From positions 1-41,615 of the forward strand of contig CALAEY010000003.1 of assembly GCA_937891085.1 (NCBI GenBank): a stretch of DNA of 41,615 bases, read 5' to 3'. Position numbers and translations under genes: made by a program. Under the pieces are notes generated by a model. That model did no database searches, had not been told where the DNA came from, and worked only from the letters and a program-made list of their open reading frames with translations. Shown here piece after piece: positions 8,305-15,598 of this stretch. Each line of letters begins with the position of its first letter. Position 1 is the first letter of the stretch. The stretch comes from an uncultured Prevotellaceae bacterium (GTDB taxonomy: Bacteria; Bacteroidota; Bacteroidia; Bacteroidales; Bacteroidaceae).

Positions 8305-8310
8305 CGACCC

Positions 8311-8334
8311 AAAATTATGAATTATGAATTTTAT
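8311..8334. repeat. ATTATGA heptamer string at the xylE/aguB junction
   Basis: Two exact and one degenerate copy of ATTATGA in tandem cover the xylE stop. A related but less regular string (ATTATGA, AAATTATGAATTATT) lies at 11145-11171 between xylB and xylA. Confidence 0.5.
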
Positions 8335-9805
8335 CTTTTTTCCACAGTCTCGTCATATCCTCCAATGTTTTGCCCTTAGTTTCTGGCACTAACTTCCATA
8401 CAAAGAGGGCAGCAACTACGCAGATGACACCATAGAGCGCATAGGAAAAGAAATGACCAAAGCTCACGCCCATACTACCCAAACGCATGTTGTACATAGG
8501 CAAGAATGTAGACGATACGATGAAATTGAATATCCACTGGAACGCCACGGCAATGGCTACTGCCTGACTGCGGATGGTGTTAGGGAAAATTTCCGAGATG
8601 AGCACCCAACAGATAGGACCCCAGCTAAACATGAACGAGGCACTATAAACCATGATGCTCAGCACAGGAATAATGCTTGGAATGCCACTTACCACACTGC
8701 TCACAGCTACTCCAAAGGCACCGATAGCCATGCCCACAGAACCACTGATAAGCAAAGGTTTACGCCCTAGTTTCTCCACTGTAAACACAGCCAAGAGGGT
8801 GAAGGTGATATTGACTACACCCATCATCACGGTCTGCACCATCGGATTGCCCATACCCATACTCTCGAATATACGCGGAGCAAAGTAGAGCACTGCGTTG
8901 ATACCAATGGCCTGCTGGGACACACTGAGCATGATACCAATGAAAATCACCATCCAGCCATAAGCGAAGAGGCGCTCGGTCTTCTGCTCTGCCGTACTGC
9001 GAATCTCACTAAGAATAACCTGGGCCTCAGATGCTCCATTGATGCGTGTCAGTACCTGCAAGGCACGCTGGTCTTGACCACTCATCACCAAGTAGCGCGG
9101 AGTCTCTGGCACCAGAAGAATGAGTAAGGCAAAAAGGCCTGCGGGCACAGCCTCACTGACAAACATCAATCGCCAACCTGTAGCAGTGGTCCACGCTGCA
9201 GCTTCTGGATTAATCACCTGATTCACCCCATTGACTAGGTCCACCACAGGATTAGCGTGACTTCCCAAGATCAGGAAGTTGACGAAATACACCACCAACT
9301 GACCAAAGATTATGGCAAACTGGTTCCATGACACCAACTTACCACGAATGCCAGAAGGAGACACCTCTGCGATATACATAGGACAAATGGCAGAAGCCAA
9401 ACCTACACCGATGCCTCCCAGCACTCGGTAGATGTTGAACATCACCAGCAGAGCAAACGAAGGCACACCCTGACTGAAGAACAAGAACTCAGGGTTATAG
9501 CTACCCAATGCAGACAAGAAGAACAACACACCAGCCACAAAGAGTGAGCGCTTACGTCCCAGACGGGAGGCAAAGATACCCGAAAGGGCACTACCTATGA
9601 TGCATCCTATCAGTGCACTAGAGGAAGTGATGCCATGAAGGGCATCCGTGTATTGGAAGTCGGATGCTCCCATGAAAAACGCCTGCAGGCCCTTCTCTGC
9701 ACCAGAGATGACTGCTGTGTCATATCCGAAAAGCAGACCACCTAATACTGCCACCAGGACGACAGAGAAAAGGTAGCCGGAGCTACCTTTTTCATTGTTT
9801 GCCAT
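8315..9805 (-). CDS. xylE: D-xylose:H+ symporter, MFS sugar-porter family
   Basis: Inner-membrane proton-coupled importer, 496 residues, about 12 membrane helices. Sugar-porter signatures are present: GGLLFGYDTAVISG in helix 1, RLGRKRS between helices 2 and 3, PETPRYLV before the central loop, GRKPLL in the second half, and PETKGKTLEDM at the C-terminus. Substrate assignment comes mainly from position: it is the third gene after xylB and xylA, 11 bases beyond xylA. Proteins of this family can also carry glucose or arabinose. The last codons (IHNS) fall inside an ATTATGA heptamer string, so the C-terminal tail is repeat-derived. Confidence 0.88.
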   Translation of the reverse strand: MANNEKGSSGYLFSVVLVAVLGGLLFGYDTAVISGAEKGLQAFFMGASDFQYTDALHGITSSSALIGCIIGSALSGIFASRLGRKRSLFVAGVLFFLSALGSYNPEFLFFSQGVPSFALLVMFNIYRVLGGIGVGLASAICPMYIAEVSPSGIRGKLVSWNQFAIIFGQLVVYFVNFLILGSHANPVVDLVNGVNQVINPEAAAWTTATGWRLMFVSEAVPAGLFALLILLVPETPRYLVMSGQDQRALQVLTRINGASEAQVILSEIRSTAEQKTERLFAYGWMVIFIGIMLSVSQQAIGINAVLYFAPRIFESMGMGNPMVQTVMMGVVNITFTLLAVFTVEKLGRKPLLISGSVGMAIGAFGVAVSSVVSGIPSIIPVLSIMVYSASFMFSWGPICWVLISEIFPNTIRSQAVAIAVAFQWIFNFIVSSTFLPMYNMRLGSMGVSFGHFFSYALYGVICVVAALFVWKLVPETKGKTLEDMTRLWKKDKIHNS

Positions 9806-9816
9806 AGACCTATACC

Positions 9817-11136
9817 TTATTTAATATACATGTTTACGATTGCCTCATAAAGTTCTTGCTTACCACTATGCTGTGTAGGCTCTCCGTGTGCCTTGGCATA
9901 GTTCACCAGTTCTTCAAGCGTCATCTTGCCTTCCTCGAAACGCTTACCCTCACCACTGTCGAATGAAGCATAGCGCTCCTTCACCATCTGGCAGATAGGA
10001 GAATTCTCCAGGAGGTCAGCTGCATTCAGCAGGGCACGGGCCATGGCATCCATACCACTGATGTGGGCGATGAAGATGTCTTCAGGATCAGTAGAATTAC
10101 GACGCAGCTTAGCATCAAAGTTAGATCCGCCATTACCCAGACCACCATTGCGGATAATCTGCATCATCGCCTGGATGAGGTCGAAGTTGTCGATTGGGAA
10201 CTGGTCTGTATCCCAGCCATTCTGATAGTCACCACGGTTGGCATCGATAGATCCCAGCATACCATTGTCCACAGCTACTGTAAGTTCATGCTCGAAAGAG
10301 TGACCAGCCAATGTAGCATGATTCACCTCAATGTTCACTTTGAAATCCTTGTCCAGTCCGTTGGCACGCAGGAAGCCTATCACTGTCTCTGTATCCACAT
10401 CGTACTGATGCTTGGTAGGCTCCATAGGTTTTGGCTCAATCAGGAAAGTACCCTTGAATCCCTTGGCACGGGCATAGTCACGGGCAGCTGTCAGCATCTT
10501 GGCCAGATGGTCTTTCTCTCGCTGCATCTGCGTGTTGAGCAAGCTCATATAGCCCTCACGACCGCCCCAGAACACATAGTTGGTACCACCCAACTTGATG
10601 GTAGCATCGATGGCATTCTTGATCTGCACGGCAGCACGAGCCACTACGTCAAAGTCTGGATTAGTAGCAGCACCGTTCATATAGCGCTTATGCCCAAAGA
10701 CATTGGCAGTACCCCAGAGCAACTTGATGCCTGTTTCCTTCATCTTCTCCTGCAGATAGTCAGTGATGGTCTGCATGCGCTCCTCGTATTCCTCTATGGT
10801 GTCAGCCTCTTCGATGAGGTCTACATCATGGAAACAGAAGTACTCAATGCCCAACTTCTGCATGATCTCAAAACCTGCATCTGCCTTAGCCTTGGCACGA
10901 CATACAGGGCAAGCCCCCTCATCCCAAGCATATGTACGGGTCTGACCACCAAACTGGTCACCGCTGGCCTGTCCCAGTGTGTGCCACCAAGCCATGGCAA
11001 ACTTCAGCCAGTCTTTCATTTTCTTACCCATCACCACCTTCTCTGCATCGTAGTAGCGGAAGGCCAATGGGTTCTTACTCTCTGTTCCTTCAAACTTTAT
11101 CTTCCCTATCTGTGGGAAAAACTCTTTCTTCTCCAT
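9817..11136 (-). CDS. xylA: Xylose isomerase, class II
   Basis: Interconverts D-xylose and D-xylulose in the cytoplasm. 439 residues, the length of class II enzymes with their N-terminal insert. Active-site residues can be placed: H103 and D106 in FHDVD, E234 and K236 in IEPKPMEPTKHQYD, E270 and H273 in NIEVNHATLAGHSFEHE, D298 in GSIDANRGD and D309 in WDTDQFP; these bind the two divalent metals. The cysteine pair in EGACPVCRAKAKAD is typical of Bacteroidota enzymes and their anaerobic-fungal relatives. Second gene of the operon, 24 bases after xylB. Confidence 0.97.
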   Translation of the reverse strand: MEKKEFFPQIGKIKFEGTESKNPLAFRYYDAEKVVMGKKMKDWLKFAMAWWHTLGQASGDQFGGQTRTYAWDEGACPVCRAKAKADAGFEIMQKLGIEYFCFHDVDLIEEADTIEEYEERMQTITDYLQEKMKETGIKLLWGTANVFGHKRYMNGAATNPDFDVVARAAVQIKNAIDATIKLGGTNYVFWGGREGYMSLLNTQMQREKDHLAKMLTAARDYARAKGFKGTFLIEPKPMEPTKHQYDVDTETVIGFLRANGLDKDFKVNIEVNHATLAGHSFEHELTVAVDNGMLGSIDANRGDYQNGWDTDQFPIDNFDLIQAMMQIIRNGGLGNGGSNFDAKLRRNSTDPEDIFIAHISGMDAMARALLNAADLLENSPICQMVKERYASFDSGEGKRFEEGKMTLEELVNYAKAHGEPTQHSGKQELYEAIVNMYIK

Positions 11137-11160
11137 AGTCTTAGAATTATGATTTTTAAA

Positions 11161-12639
11161 TTATGAATTATTCTTAAGGATGTTTTTCCAACGCTGGTAG
11201 GCCTCCTGATAGGCCTCCAAATGCTTCATATCTGGCTCTATCACATCCAGTTTCTTCAAATATGTGAAAGCATCTTGCATTGTACCATAATACCCAACCC
11301 CAATGCCTGCACCGCGTGCTGCACCTACAGATCCATCGGTATCAAACAGTTCCACTGTAGCACCAGTGATGCTGGCCAACGTCTCACGGAAAAGCGGACT
11401 AAGGAACATGTTGGCATGCCCAGCATGAATCTTCTTCACCTGCAAACCCATCTGCTCCATAATCTCTATGCCATACTTGAAAGAGAACACGATGCCCTCT
11501 TGGGCTGCACGGAGCAAATGACGCTGATTATGCACATTGAAATTCAGTCCATGAACAGAACAACCAGTTTCCTCATTCCGTAACATGCGTTCAGCTCCAT
11601 TACCAAAAGGCAGTATGCTCACACCATCAGCTCCTATAGGTACCATCGAAGCCATCACATTCATCTTGGCATAGCTCACATCGGGAGTTACGATGTTCTT
11701 CCGAATCCAAGAATTCAATATACCTGTACCATTGATGCAGAGCAGCACACCCAGACGGGGTTTTGCCACTCCATGATTCACATGGGCGAAGATATTCACA
11801 CGCGAGAGCGGATCGTAGCATACCTTATCATTCACGCCATAGACCACGCCAGAAGTACCAGCTGTAGAGGCAATTTCACCTGGATTCAGTACGCCCAGCG
11901 AGAGAGCGTTATTTGGTTGGTCACCAGCTCTGTAGGTCACAGGGATACCAGCTCTCAGTCCCAGTTCCTCAGCAGCAGAAACACTCACCCTACCCTGTTC
12001 GCCAAAGGTAGGACGAATCTCTGGCAAGATTTCTTCTGGGAACCCAAAGTGCTGCAGCAAGGCGTATGCAGGATGGTTCTCCTTGAAATCCCACGCGATG
12101 CCCTCTGACAAGCCAGAGACTGTGGTACACACTTCTCCCGTGAGGCGCATGCCAATATAGTCGCCAGGGAGCATCACCTTATGTATACGTTCGAAGAGAG
12201 CGGGCTCATTCTGCTTCACCCAAGCCAATTTAGCAAGGGTGAAGTTGCCAGGAGCGTTCAGATAGTGCGTCAGGCAGTAGTCACTTCCCAGAGCATCAAA
12301 AGCCTCCTGCCCGTATGGCACAGCACGAGAGTCGCACCAGATGATGCTGTGTCTCAAGGGTTTCAAATCCCTGTCTACACACACCAGCCCGTGCATCTGG
12401 TAACTGATGCCTATAGCCCCCACCTCAGCTGCGGGCACCTCAGACAATACCTCCTGCGTGCATTGCTTCAGATAAGTCCACCAACTCTCAGGGTCTTGCT
12501 CAGCCCATCCAGGTTTATGCGCTATGATTTCGGCTTCTTGTTTAGGATAGAATGCAGAAGCCACACACTGACCAGTCTCTGCACAGACCACGCTGGCCTT
12601 CACGGAAGAACTTCCTATGTCATAACCTATTAGATACAT
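11161..12639 (-). CDS. xylB: Xylulokinase (FGGY family)
   Basis: Phosphorylates D-xylulose to xylulose 5-phosphate, feeding the pentose phosphate pathway. 492 residues with the two-domain FGGY fold: phosphate-1 motif YDIGSSSVKASV at residues 5-16, substrate segment MHGLV near 78-82 as in E. coli XylB, phosphate-2 region with STAGTSGVVYG, and the adenosine region GATVELFDTDGSVGAARGAGIG. First gene of the xylB-xylA-xylE operon. I see no convincing TAnnTTTG box in the 180 bases upstream (TACCTTAG near 12683-12690 is one mismatch off) and no xylose regulator nearby. Confidence 0.95.
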   Translation of the reverse strand: MYLIGYDIGSSSVKASVVCAETGQCVASAFYPKQEAEIIAHKPGWAEQDPESWWTYLKQCTQEVLSEVPAAEVGAIGISYQMHGLVCVDRDLKPLRHSIIWCDSRAVPYGQEAFDALGSDYCLTHYLNAPGNFTLAKLAWVKQNEPALFERIHKVMLPGDYIGMRLTGEVCTTVSGLSEGIAWDFKENHPAYALLQHFGFPEEILPEIRPTFGEQGRVSVSAAEELGLRAGIPVTYRAGDQPNNALSLGVLNPGEIASTAGTSGVVYGVNDKVCYDPLSRVNIFAHVNHGVAKPRLGVLLCINGTGILNSWIRKNIVTPDVSYAKMNVMASMVPIGADGVSILPFGNGAERMLRNEETGCSVHGLNFNVHNQRHLLRAAQEGIVFSFKYGIEIMEQMGLQVKKIHAGHANMFLSPLFRETLASITGATVELFDTDGSVGAARGAGIGVGYYGTMQDAFTYLKKLDVIEPDMKHLEAYQEAYQRWKNILKNNS

Positions 12640-12722
12640 GCTACTTCAGCTATTAGATTTAAGTTATAGTTAACAGCACGCTAAGGTAAGACAAAAAAAT
12701 AAAATAAGGAAATAACAAGGCA

Positions 12723-12784
12723 TAAAAAAAAGGCGTTGGAAACATCAGACGTGCCCGAGAGCAACATCTTATGTATCCGACACC
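12723..12784 (-). terminator. Terminator-like structure between the winged-helix gene and xylB
   Basis: On the minus strand GGTGTCGG (12777-12784) pairs with CCAACGCC (12732-12739), with one mismatch and one wobble, enclosing about 37 bases, and is followed by eight T. It lies 36 bases after the stop of the 67-residue winged-helix gene and 90 bases before the xylB start. The large loop leaves room for a structured xyl leader as an alternative. Confidence 0.55.
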
Positions 12785-12819
12785 TTTACTAAAGGGTCTT
12801 AAATTTGTTTTCTAATTCA

Positions 12820-13023
12820 TTAAGCGAGCTTAACCAAAAGGTCAGCTTCCTGCTCCTCAACGATGAGCTTGTCTTCTCTCAGCAGCCAACCCAGACCCAA
12901 GTACAGGTCCTTGTCGCTTCTGATCTTCAGAACCTTCTTCAGTTCCTTAGTAGTCAAACCATCTGTGCCATTCAAAGCGTTCCAAATCAAACCTGCTGTT
13001 TCACCAGCTTTTTCCTTCAACAT
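12820..13023 (-). CDS. Small winged-helix protein (DUF2582-like)
   Basis: 67 residues, one compact winged helix: helices LIWNALNGTDGLTTKELKKVLK and DKDLYLGLGWLLREDK, then a short wing, EEQEADLLVKLA. It resembles the DUF2582 winged-helix family, common in Bacteroidota and of unknown role. The DNA-binding look is inference from the fold; family members may instead bind proteins. It has its own promoter box, and several perfect palindromes lie in the 5' region, one covering the probable -33 position. A terminator-like structure separates it from xylB, so it is not clearly a xylose regulator. Confidence 0.8.
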   Translation of the reverse strand: MLKEKAGETAGLIWNALNGTDGLTTKELKKVLKIRSDKDLYLGLGWLLREDKLIVEEQEADLLVKLA

Positions 13024-13042
13024 TTCTTTTTACTTTTTAGTT

Positions 13043-13056
13043 AAACAATATTGTTT
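13043..13056. other. Perfect 14-bp palindrome in the winged-helix gene leader
   Basis: AAACAATATTGTTT is its own reverse complement and lies about 20-33 bases upstream of the ATG, in the leader. Confidence 0.5.
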
Positions 13057-13095
13057 GTAGGTAAGGGAAATACCTTATCCCTTCTAAATCCGCTG

Positions 13096-13103
13096 CAAAG
13101 ATA
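13096..13103 (-). promoter_or_regulatory. Promoter -7 box of the winged-helix gene
   Basis: Minus-strand TATCTTTG fits TAnnTTTG exactly, 73 bases before the ATG. Confidence 0.6.
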
Positions 13104-13110
13104 AGAAGAA

Positions 13111-13126
13111 TATGTTATATAACATA
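13111..13126. promoter_or_regulatory. Perfect 16-bp palindrome, possible operator
   Basis: TATGTTATATAACATA is an exact palindrome. It starts 7 bases upstream of the -7 box and covers the -33 position of the winged-helix gene promoter, so a bound protein would block RNA polymerase. The remaining stretch to 13330 holds no gene that I can support. Confidence 0.5.
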
Positions 13127-13330
13127 GAAAATTCGTTGTTTTTTTAATTTATCATCAAAAATATTTCTTTTAGGCGTTTTTAAGGGAGATTTGAGAAGGT
13201 TTGATGCGGCTCTGTATACTCAACTCTCTCCCAGAGAAGAAACTAACATTTTGTCATTATCCTCTCCACTATCAGGAAAAATCGTCACCCTTCAGTGTCA
13301 ATTTGTCAATAAATTCCCCCAAAAACGTAG

Positions 13331-13346
13331 TGGCACCAGATTTGCA
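13331..13346 (+). promoter_or_regulatory. Sigma-54-type promoter upstream of hsp20
   Basis: TGGCAC-CAGAT-TTGCA matches the sigma-54 consensus TGGCAC-N5-TTGCA at every defined base, with GG and GC separated by 10 bases as required. The predicted start is near 13358, giving a leader of about 70 bases to the Hsp20 ATG. No TAnnTTTG box is seen in the same interval. An activator site could not be identified. Confidence 0.6.
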
Positions 13347-13427
13347 TTATCTGTAGCGGATGCGATCCTGAAAATGAGTGCATCCAAGAAAAAAGAAGTT
13401 TAACCATTTAATATAGGAGATTTTATT

Positions 13428-13859
13428 ATGACACCTGTAAGAAGAAATCAAGATTGGTTACCAAGTATTTTCAATGGATTCTTTGATAACGATGAGTGGA
13501 TGACCAGAGCCAATGCCACTGCTCCTGCCATCAATGTGTTTGAGACTGAGAAGGCTTATGAGGTAGAGCTGGCCGCTCCTGGCATGAAGAAGGAGAACTT
13601 CAACGTCCACATCGACGAAGACAACAACTTGGTTATCAGCATGGAAAAGAAGGATGAGAACGAGGAGAACAAGAAGAACGGTCGCTATCTGCGTCGTGAG
13701 TTCTCATACGCTAAGTTCCAGCAGACCATGATCTTGCCAGACGATGTTGATCGCGAGAAGATTGGTGCTCATGTAGAGGACGGCGTGCTGCACGTTGACC
13801 TGCCTAAGTTCACGAAAGAAGACAAGGAAAAGGCTAAGAGAGTGATCAATATTGCATAA
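13428..13859 (+). CDS. hsp20: Small heat-shock protein, Hsp20/alpha-crystallin family
   Basis: Cytoplasmic holdase chaperone that binds unfolding proteins without ATP. 143 residues: a short N-terminal arm (NQDWLPSIFNGFFDNDEWM), an alpha-crystallin domain from about residue 34 (APAINVFETEKAYEVELAAPG) to 135, with the conserved region GVLHVDLPK, and a short tail (KRVINIA) carrying an I-x-I/V-like end. An AGGAG site is spaced normally before the ATG. Monocistronic, with a terminator at 13917-13955. The only recognisable promoter upstream is of sigma-54 type. Confidence 0.95.
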   Translation: MTPVRRNQDWLPSIFNGFFDNDEWMTRANATAPAINVFETEKAYEVELAAPGMKKENFNVHIDEDNNLVISMEKKDENEENKKNGRYLRREFSYAKFQQTMILPDDVDREKIGAHVEDGVLHVDLPKFTKEDKEKAKRVINIA

Positions 13860-13860
13860 A

Positions 13861-13917
13861 ACATTAAACATTAAAACATTAAGCATTAAACATTAAACAT
13901 TAAGCATTAAACATTAA
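13861..13917. repeat. CATTAAA heptamer array
   Basis: Eight consecutive copies of CATTAA with one or two trailing bases (mostly a 7-base period), beginning right after the hsp20 stop. The same heptamer recurs at 37226-37260. Confidence 0.8.
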
Positions 13918-13955
13918 GGCTGCGCAGTCTTTTGACTGGTGCAGCTTTTTTTATA
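13917..13955 (+). terminator. Terminator of hsp20
   Basis: GCTGCGCAGTC pairs with GACTGGTGCAGC around TTTT and is followed by a run of seven T. Confidence 0.8.
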
Positions 13956-14084
13956 TGGTATCCTGACTGTTTTCGTTGCTGGCATGTTTAGGCTGAGGTC
14001 ATGCATTTTAAGGCTGATTCTATGGTGTAAACACTGGCAGGCAGAAGTTTGCTGGTATGGGAGAAAAAGAGAACTTTTACGTTA

Positions 14085-14227
14085 GATAAAGTTCTTGGAT
14101 TAACCTTACAAACTTTAATCAGCAGTGTTGTCTGTACGATCAGCAGTGCTGTCTGTACGATCAGCAGTGTTGTCTGTACGATCAGCAGTGTTGTCTGTAC
14201 GATCAGCAGTGCTGATTAAACTTTATC
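14085..14227. repeat. 21-bp tandem repeat block bracketed by inverted arms
   Basis: Four full 21-bp units start at 14119, 14140, 14161 and 14182, with a partial unit at 14203-14215. Unit core: TCAGCAGTGYTGTCTGTACG. Units differ only at position 10 (T,C,T,T,C). Inner arms TTTAATCAGCA (14114-14124) and TGCTGATTAAA (14210-14220) are exact inverts, and outer arms GATAAAGTT (14085-14093) and AACTTTATC (14219-14227) are too. No ORF runs through it. With no variable spacers it is not a CRISPR. Confidence 0.8.
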
Positions 14228-14339
14228 TCTAAACAACCATGCTTTTATTAGTACGAAGCAGATGTTTTGCATGTAAGATTCCTTTTATTTATATGGATGA
14301 TTTATCATTCATCCGCTTAGGAAAAAATCCCTACTTCGA

Positions 14340-14569
14340 TTTTTCCTTTCACCTTTCACCGACACGTAGATATAGCATAACTATCATTCATTATCTCCCG
14401 TGAAAGGAAAACGGTTTACTTTCACCACCTTTCACCGTCTTTCACCAATAAAGGAAAAAGCGCGTGAAAGGGCGTGAAAGGCGGTGAAAGGACAGGCATT
14501 TCCTTTCACTATAGATTACGCATAATCCTCATGCGCTTTCATGGCTTTGGTGAAAGGTGAAAGGAAAAA
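14340..14569. mobile_element. MITE-like non-coding element with 21-bp perfect terminal inverted repeats
   Basis: The 21 bases at 14340-14360 and 14549-14569 are exact reverse complements. Between them, CTTTCAC occurs in total six times and GTGAAAG six times, counting the ends. The inner half pairs with itself: the triplet of CTTTCACC units at 14418-14445 faces the triplet of GTGAAAGG units at 14464-14491. No ORF or transposase is present. No target-site duplication is evident in the immediate flanks (CGA on the left, TGC on the right), so mobility is an inference. A repetitive extragenic palindrome family is the alternative. Confidence 0.55.
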
Positions 14570-14584
14570 TGCAGATGGGGCGTC

Positions 14585-15340
14585 TTACTTCTTTTTCAGC
14601 GCCCAAGCCAGAAGGTCGGTCATGTAGGGACGGCTATCCTTACCCCACCAGCGGGTCTCCATACGATTATGGGTCTTACGCTCACCATCGGGATAGCCCA
14701 ACAGCAGGCCGACCATTGTATCGCCCCCTACATAGAGCTTGCCCCCATTCTTCAGCTGCACATAGGTGCCATGTAGATAGCCCTCCTCCATGCAGACGCT
14801 GACAGGCGTACCGCCCGTCATCAGGCAGGCACCGCTATAAGGTATCTCGTAGCGCTCCTTGAAAATCTCGTTCTTGAATGATACGGCACCCACATTGCCA
14901 GGCAGAGGCACATCCTTACCTACCTCGATGCCGAAGGGGCGGAACACATCATTGGCACCATAGCGCTCCACATCCACGCGGTGGTTATCGTCGACGAAGA
15001 AGATGAGCGAGCCGCCCTTCTTTACATACTTTACCAGTGCCTCTTTCTCTGTGGCTGTGAGGTCTTTCTGCAGCTGGTTGGAGAGTGGTGAAAGCATCAC
15101 CAGCACATCTACACCCTTCAGCAACTTGGAGGTAATCTCAGCCTCCTCATTGACCACAAGCTGAGCACCCACTTCAGCCGCCATCTCAGTATAGGCAGGT
15201 ACTACCAGCGGATAGGTTTCATAGCCCTCATAGACATCGCGGCACTGTGAGTGTGACAGGTCGAACATAATGGTTTTCTGTGCATATACGGCACTTGTGG
15301 CGATGAACGCCAGCAGACAAGCTAATACAATCTTCTTCAT
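14585..15340 (-). CDS. Secreted DUF4350-like protein (glutamine-amidotransferase-like fold)
   Basis: 251 residues. A cleavable signal peptide (1-20, cut after AVYA) directs it to the periplasm. The mature part starts KTIMFDLSHSQCRDVY and contains DVLVMLSPLSNQLQ and LVKYVKKGGSLIFFVDDNHRVD. This pattern of a strand, a P-loop-like turn and a GGSLIFF strand is seen in DUF4350 / class I amidotransferase-like domains that lack catalytic residues and accompany glycan or cell-envelope functions. The enzymatic role is unknown. It has its own promoter with an upstream CTTACC-N4-GGTAAC dyad shared with two other local genes. Convergent with hsp20. Confidence 0.6.
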   Translation of the reverse strand: MKKIVLACLLAFIATSAVYAQKTIMFDLSHSQCRDVYEGYETYPLVVPAYTEMAAEVGAQLVVNEEAEITSKLLKGVDVLVMLSPLSNQLQKDLTATEKEALVKYVKKGGSLIFFVDDNHRVDVERYGANDVFRPFGIEVGKDVPLPGNVGAVSFKNEIFKERYEIPYSGACLMTGGTPVSVCMEEGYLHGTYVQLKNGGKLYVGGDTMVGLLLGYPDGERKTHNRMETRWWGKDSRPYMTDLLAWALKKK

Positions 15341-15362
15341 ATCATTAATTTTTTTTGTAGTG

Positions 15363-15394
15363 CAAAAGTAAGGAATCGAGCGATGCCAAGCAAG
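15363..15394 (-). promoter_or_regulatory. Promoter of the DUF4350-like gene
   Basis: Minus-strand TACTTTTG (15363-15370) fits TAnnTTTG; CTTG (15391-15394) sits 20 bases upstream at the -33 position. Confidence 0.65.
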
Positions 15395-15396
15395 TG

Positions 15397-15412
15397 GTTA
15401 CCTCTGGGTAAG
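15397..15412 (-). promoter_or_regulatory. Operator-like dyad 1 (CTTACC-N4-GGTAAC)
   Basis: Minus strand CTTACCCAGAGGTAAC. It lies immediately upstream of the -33 element; its centre is 38 bases from the centre of the -7 box, exactly as in dyad 2. The position suits an activator. Confidence 0.6.
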
Positions 15413-15484
15413 TAAGCATGAGGACGCAAAATATCCCATAATTTAAGCCTTATTTTTGAACAAGTTTAACAAGGATTAACTACA

Positions 15485-15520
15485 AACAAAAAGGGAATGC
15501 CCCCGAAAGGCATTCCCTTG
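15485..15520 (-). terminator. Terminator of the CE1 esterase gene
   Basis: Minus strand AAGGGAATGCC pairs with GGGCATTCCCTT around TTTCGG and is followed by TTTTTG. It is nearly identical to the terminator at 16836-16874. Confidence 0.8.
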
Positions 15521-15598
15521 TATAACGCTGACTGCAACGCCCCCGCCCTTTCAAGGAACACCCCCTGGGAAGAGGAGAGGTCGAAGCTGCTCAAGAGA

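Noticed and set aside
10063..11166. Long + strand open frame opposite xylA
   Set aside because: Antisense shadow; xylA carries all active-site residues and fits the operon.
13191..13403. Possible 70-codon ORF before hsp20
   Set aside because: It runs through the sigma-54-like promoter, has no ribosome site and no family likeness.
14119..14215. CRISPR-like appearance of the 21-bp repeats
   Set aside because: Units are directly adjacent with no spacers, and no cas genes are present.
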